Shown: positions 60,839-64,000 of the stretch, in pieces | How the letters are laid out: each line of letters opens with the position of its first letter | Position numbering within the stretch: position 1 is the stretch's first letter | Assembly (NCBI RefSeq): GCF_002775205.1 | Contig: NC_036445.1 | Coordinates: forward strand, 3,616,802 to 3,680,801 | Source of the DNA: Xiphophorus maculatus | Lineage: Eukaryota > Chordata > Actinopteri > Cyprinodontiformes > Poeciliidae | Direction of reading: 5' to 3' | Length of the DNA: 64,000 nt | Notes under the pieces: generated by a model | The model's input: the letters and a program-made list of their open reading frames with translations, nothing else | What the model was told of the DNA's origin: nothing | Database searches by the model: none | Position numbers and translations under genes: made by a program

Positions 60839-61922
60839 TTCAATACACTCTTTAAGATCCCACTGGGAGCTGTAAACTATCATATTTTTTAAAAGATATG
60901 CAAATATTCAATTCACAGATTCAATTTGTGTGCAATAACACAGTATTAGAAGAGATAAGGAAGTGAATAGCATTCCACTTGTAATAAACATGTATAGTGT
61001 CAGAAAATAAACCCTCTACTTATTTCTTCTGTTCTGTTTGTCACACAGATTTAAGGTTACTGAAGAAAAAAAACTAAGTAAATAGATAAAAGAATAAGTC
61101 AAATTATTATTTGACTTATTAAAGAAAAAAAACTATCAAAACCAAGCTTACCCTATGTGAAAACAGGAAGTCACATTTTTCAACTGTGAATGAGCTGTAA
61201 ATGCACAAAACAAGGTCTTAAGATGTGACCTGCAGATTGAAAATATTTTTAATAGAATATTACTGACTATATGAATGTAGCTAAAAGATTTAAAAAGTAG
61301 CCTAAAAATGAACATAAAACCAACAGGCAAAACTGGCGGTGATAGTGTACAAGTCTTGGCCAGATTTGATGCTTCAGAATACGGAGAACAAATCTGTAAG
61401 GTGGCAAATACTTTTTCATAATATATGTATAGGTTGAGCTTTAGCAAAGATTTAATTCTGTATACAAGAAGCTAAAAACTGAGACTGCTATTTATGTTTT
61501 AAAGCTATGCTATATTTACAATGGTGAGGCTTGTATCTGATGTATGCAAACTGAAAAAAATATTGTATTGTATGTTTATGTTTTATGCAGACTCTTTACA
61601 CTGTAAAGAACATTTTATTTAGCTGCACATGTAAATTTAATAAAAACCCATACAACGTTTTGAAAAATGTTTATCAGATCTCTCTTTGTTGCTTTTATTT
61701 CGGACAGTAGTTTTAATAAAGAGACAAAATTATTAGTTATTAGTAAAATATAGCATTAAGCAAACAGTTGCTTTACAAATATGACTTATTATTGTTAGTC
61801 ATGGTTGATATAGTTTTCTAACATCATTGTAAGGTTAAATATTCAGAATCAACTCATTCAGAATCATGTTGAACTAAAACTAAAGTCCAGGATCTTGTTC
61901 TCTGCTACAAATCTACTTAAAA
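60839..61922. other. Convergent 3' flanks of the CD22-like and MAG/CD33-like genes
   Basis: Plus-strand AATAAA signals occur at 60983, 61006 and 61639, any of which could end the CD22-like transcript. TTTATT near 61688, the complement of AATAAA, could end the opposite gene. The two 3' ends therefore lie close and may overlap. No gene was seen between them. Confidence 0.5.
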
Positions 61923-63834
61923 TTAAGCAGTGACCATTTCACTGACCTCCTCTGTAAGATCATAATCCCCTTTTCCTTGTCCCAAGGAAGTGTCTGAGAA
62001 ATCTCCGTGCTGTTTTGTATCTGCACCATCACTTTCTCTGCACCGGATGCGGATCTCAGAATACTCAGCTGTCTTTGACTCCAGTCCTCTGATAGCACCA
62101 TCTCCAAGCTCACCTTCTGATCTGGCCTGCAGTTTAGCGAAATCCACATTGACATAGTTAAGGTGCTCTTCCGTGTCTCCTTCCACCTCTTTCACTGCAG
62201 CTTTGTCTTCTGGGGAAGAACTGACCTACAAAAAGACCAGAGTACAATAAATGGAAGTGAAATCACTTGCATTTATTTCAGGAAGTCTGGGAGTATGAAG
62301 GCTCGCAATAAAATGTTCTGTTGCATCACAGAGTTAGTTTATGCATTGATGCCTTCTGGTTTTACATGTAACCAAATGCATAAGTCGTGATTCTGCAAAA
62401 AACTAGACTCACCACATTGGTGACTAAACATTCTTCTGTTTTCATCAATTCCTTATTGAGTGAAAAGCTGTCTTTTCTTCTCCTACAACGAAAGAAAAAT
62501 CCTGATTATGGGAGGAGTAAGAAGAAATTTATTGAAACTGACTCAATATATATAAAGCATGCCCAAAATGTATTTTTACAGAGTGTTATGAAGCTTACAT
62601 TATCTGGATGTACTTGACAAAAATGTATTGACATATGTATCAATTTTACACCTGTTGCCTCTTTTGGTCAAAAAGAAAAAACTTTCATAGAAAACATTTT
62701 CAGACAGTTACATGCATCTACAAAGTTGGTCATATCTCAGGTCAATAATGATAAAGCTGCCGTCACAGTTCTCTATCATTAATTTCTTGGAAATTAAATA
62801 CTTTATTTCATATCTGTAGAAAAGCAACTAGGAGGGTAATATGAATAGCACAAAACAAACAAATGTGTAAGAATGGGTAAAACATTGCCATATTTGTGAC
62901 AATAGTCTTTAAATGAACACGTCCCTCATTTAACATAACTATGTTATGATAGTTCTGTTAATTTGAATCATTTCACAAGTGCTAGCTGAATTATTAATCT
63001 TTTTACCTGCAAAATAAAATCAGCAGTGGGATACAAATCATCATCATCCCTAGTGCTCCAGCTGCTGATCCGATTAGCAGAGATACAACGTCAACGCCTG
63101 AAAATCCAAAACAAACCACGTTAGATGACAAACAAAACAGATAAATGACGCATCAAAGAAATAAATGCAGCATCTTGAAGTATCCCACCCAGCTGAGTTT
63201 CACTGGAGGAAACATTATAAGCCAGACTGTCTGAGCCCAGTGAGTTCCTGCTGATGCACACTAAAGTGGGCGTGTCTGCATTCATATGGTACAGAGTGAT
63301 GACACTCCTCATGGTCCCATGTCCCATGATTATCTCCCGTACTGGGATGTCAGCTGAGTGGTTGACAGGTTCTCCAGCCAGTTCCCAAACCAGGGAAGGA
63401 AGCGGGTTACCCTGACTGTTGCAGGAGCATCTTAACTGGGATAATATTCTAACGCAGCGGGAAGACGGTAGGATCTCTGGAGAATCTGAAAACAAGGATG
63501 ATAAGATATGATTTGCTGGAGAAAATTCTGGGAAAATTAGAAATATTTTATGGATATCAAACCTTACATAGGACATCAACAGTGACAAGTTCTGAGTATT
63601 GAGATCCATGAATATTTAGTGCTTCACAGTAGTATAGATCTTCTGAGAGTTTGGTCACATTGAAGGTGAAATCCCGCTCTGATCCCACAACTTCCTTTTC
63701 TCTTCCAGCAGCTCGGAACCAGGTAATGTTAGCTACTGCTGGATTGGCGACGCTGGAGCAGGTCAGAGTCACAGAGCCGCCATCAGGAACCGGACCAGAG
63801 GGGTCAGCAGACACCGTGGTGTTTTTAGGGGAAT
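61923..63834 (-). CDS. MAG/CD33-related Siglec-like receptor, 3' part
   Basis: Partial gene on the minus strand; its 5' exons lie beyond the window. Exons in order: 63834-63568 (C2 domain, NITWFRAAG and [10 protein letters not shown]), 63485-63189 (membrane-proximal Ig, [18 protein letters not shown] and [13 protein letters not shown]), 63097-63007 (transmembrane, [16 protein letters not shown]), 62482-62413 (linker), 62225-61923 (tail). Phases agree. The membrane-proximal domain has the CxC and SRN pattern of MAG domain 5. The tail has LNYVNV (an ITIM that is also a YxN site) and AEYSEI, like the LxYASL/TEYSEI pair of CD33-related Siglecs, plus GDYDLT near the end. The sialic-acid site cannot be judged because the V-set is outside. 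MAG-like or CD33-like cannot be decided from this part. Confidence 0.8.
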
Positions 63835-64000
63835 CTGAAAGAAATCAGTTGATTTTATTTTGATGGTACTGCATTGCTTTCTTATGGAAAATGTAGATTC
63901 AATCTAGTTGGAAAATTAAATTTCAAGTTGGTCTTGGTGATTGCAAATCACTTTCAAAATCTTTTACTTGATAATTCCTTCTTCCTAATTGAAAAGGTAC
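63835..64000 (-). other. Intron of the MAG/CD33-like gene
   Basis: Intron sequence upstream of the exon starting at 63834. No exon was recognised before the end of the window. Confidence 0.5.

Overview
The window is vertebrate nuclear DNA, almost certainly from a ray-finned (teleost) fish. It is AT-rich, its genes are split by GT/AG introns, and it carries fish-type repeats: L2-like LINE pieces, Tc1-like relics, MITEs, a tRNA-derived SINE and TGGA-tailed retroposons. It holds no prokaryotic features. Most of it is a tandem cluster of Siglec/CD22-type immunoglobulin receptor genes. Exon boundaries were read by eye from splice signals. In each complete gene model the exon lengths keep one reading frame from start to stop.

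Layout: (a) 1-4.5 kb: an L2-like LINE fragment, a broken 3' end of a receptor gene, and a second decayed tail exon. (b) 4.5-14.1 kb, +: receptor A, 10 Ig domains and an ITIM tail. (c) 17.8-22.6 kb, +: receptor B, 4 Ig domains. (d) 23.4-26.9 kb: a decayed receptor copy. (e) 30.4-35.1 kb, +: receptor C, 3 Ig domains and an unusual repeat-bearing tail. (f) 37.0-42.7 kb, +: receptor D, which has lost the sialic-acid-binding V-set exon. (g) 44.5-51.0 kb, +: an immunity-related GTPase (IRG) with ruined nucleotide-binding motifs; its presumed first intron holds a 4.4-kb DNA transposon with arms of about 1.3-1.5 kb. (h) 53.5-60.8 kb, +: a CD22-like gene with 8 Ig domains and a many-tyrosine tail. (i) 61.9-64 kb, -: the 3' part of a MAG/CD33-like Siglec running off the window and convergent with the CD22-like gene.

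Receptors A-D share one exon plan: signal peptide, V-set, domain 2, a variable number of C2 exons, a membrane-proximal domain, transmembrane exon, short linker exon, tail exon. Every Ig intron is in phase 1, so exons can be gained or lost without breaking the frame, and stalks differ from zero to seven middle domains. The tails carry paired tyrosine motifs like those of CD33-related Siglecs (YAxIDF, then TEYAEI), which predicts inhibitory signalling through SH2-domain phosphatases. V-sets of A, B and the CD22-like gene keep the F-strand Arg that binds sialic acid in mammalian Siglecs. C has Lys there and D has no V-set.

The most unusual items are the long-armed transposon with a spliced-looking antisense start exon inside it, the receptor without a V-set, the receptor whose tail contains an in-frame 24-bp minisatellite, and the quasi-GTPase IRG gene beside Siglecs, a neighbourhood that recalls human chromosome 19q13.
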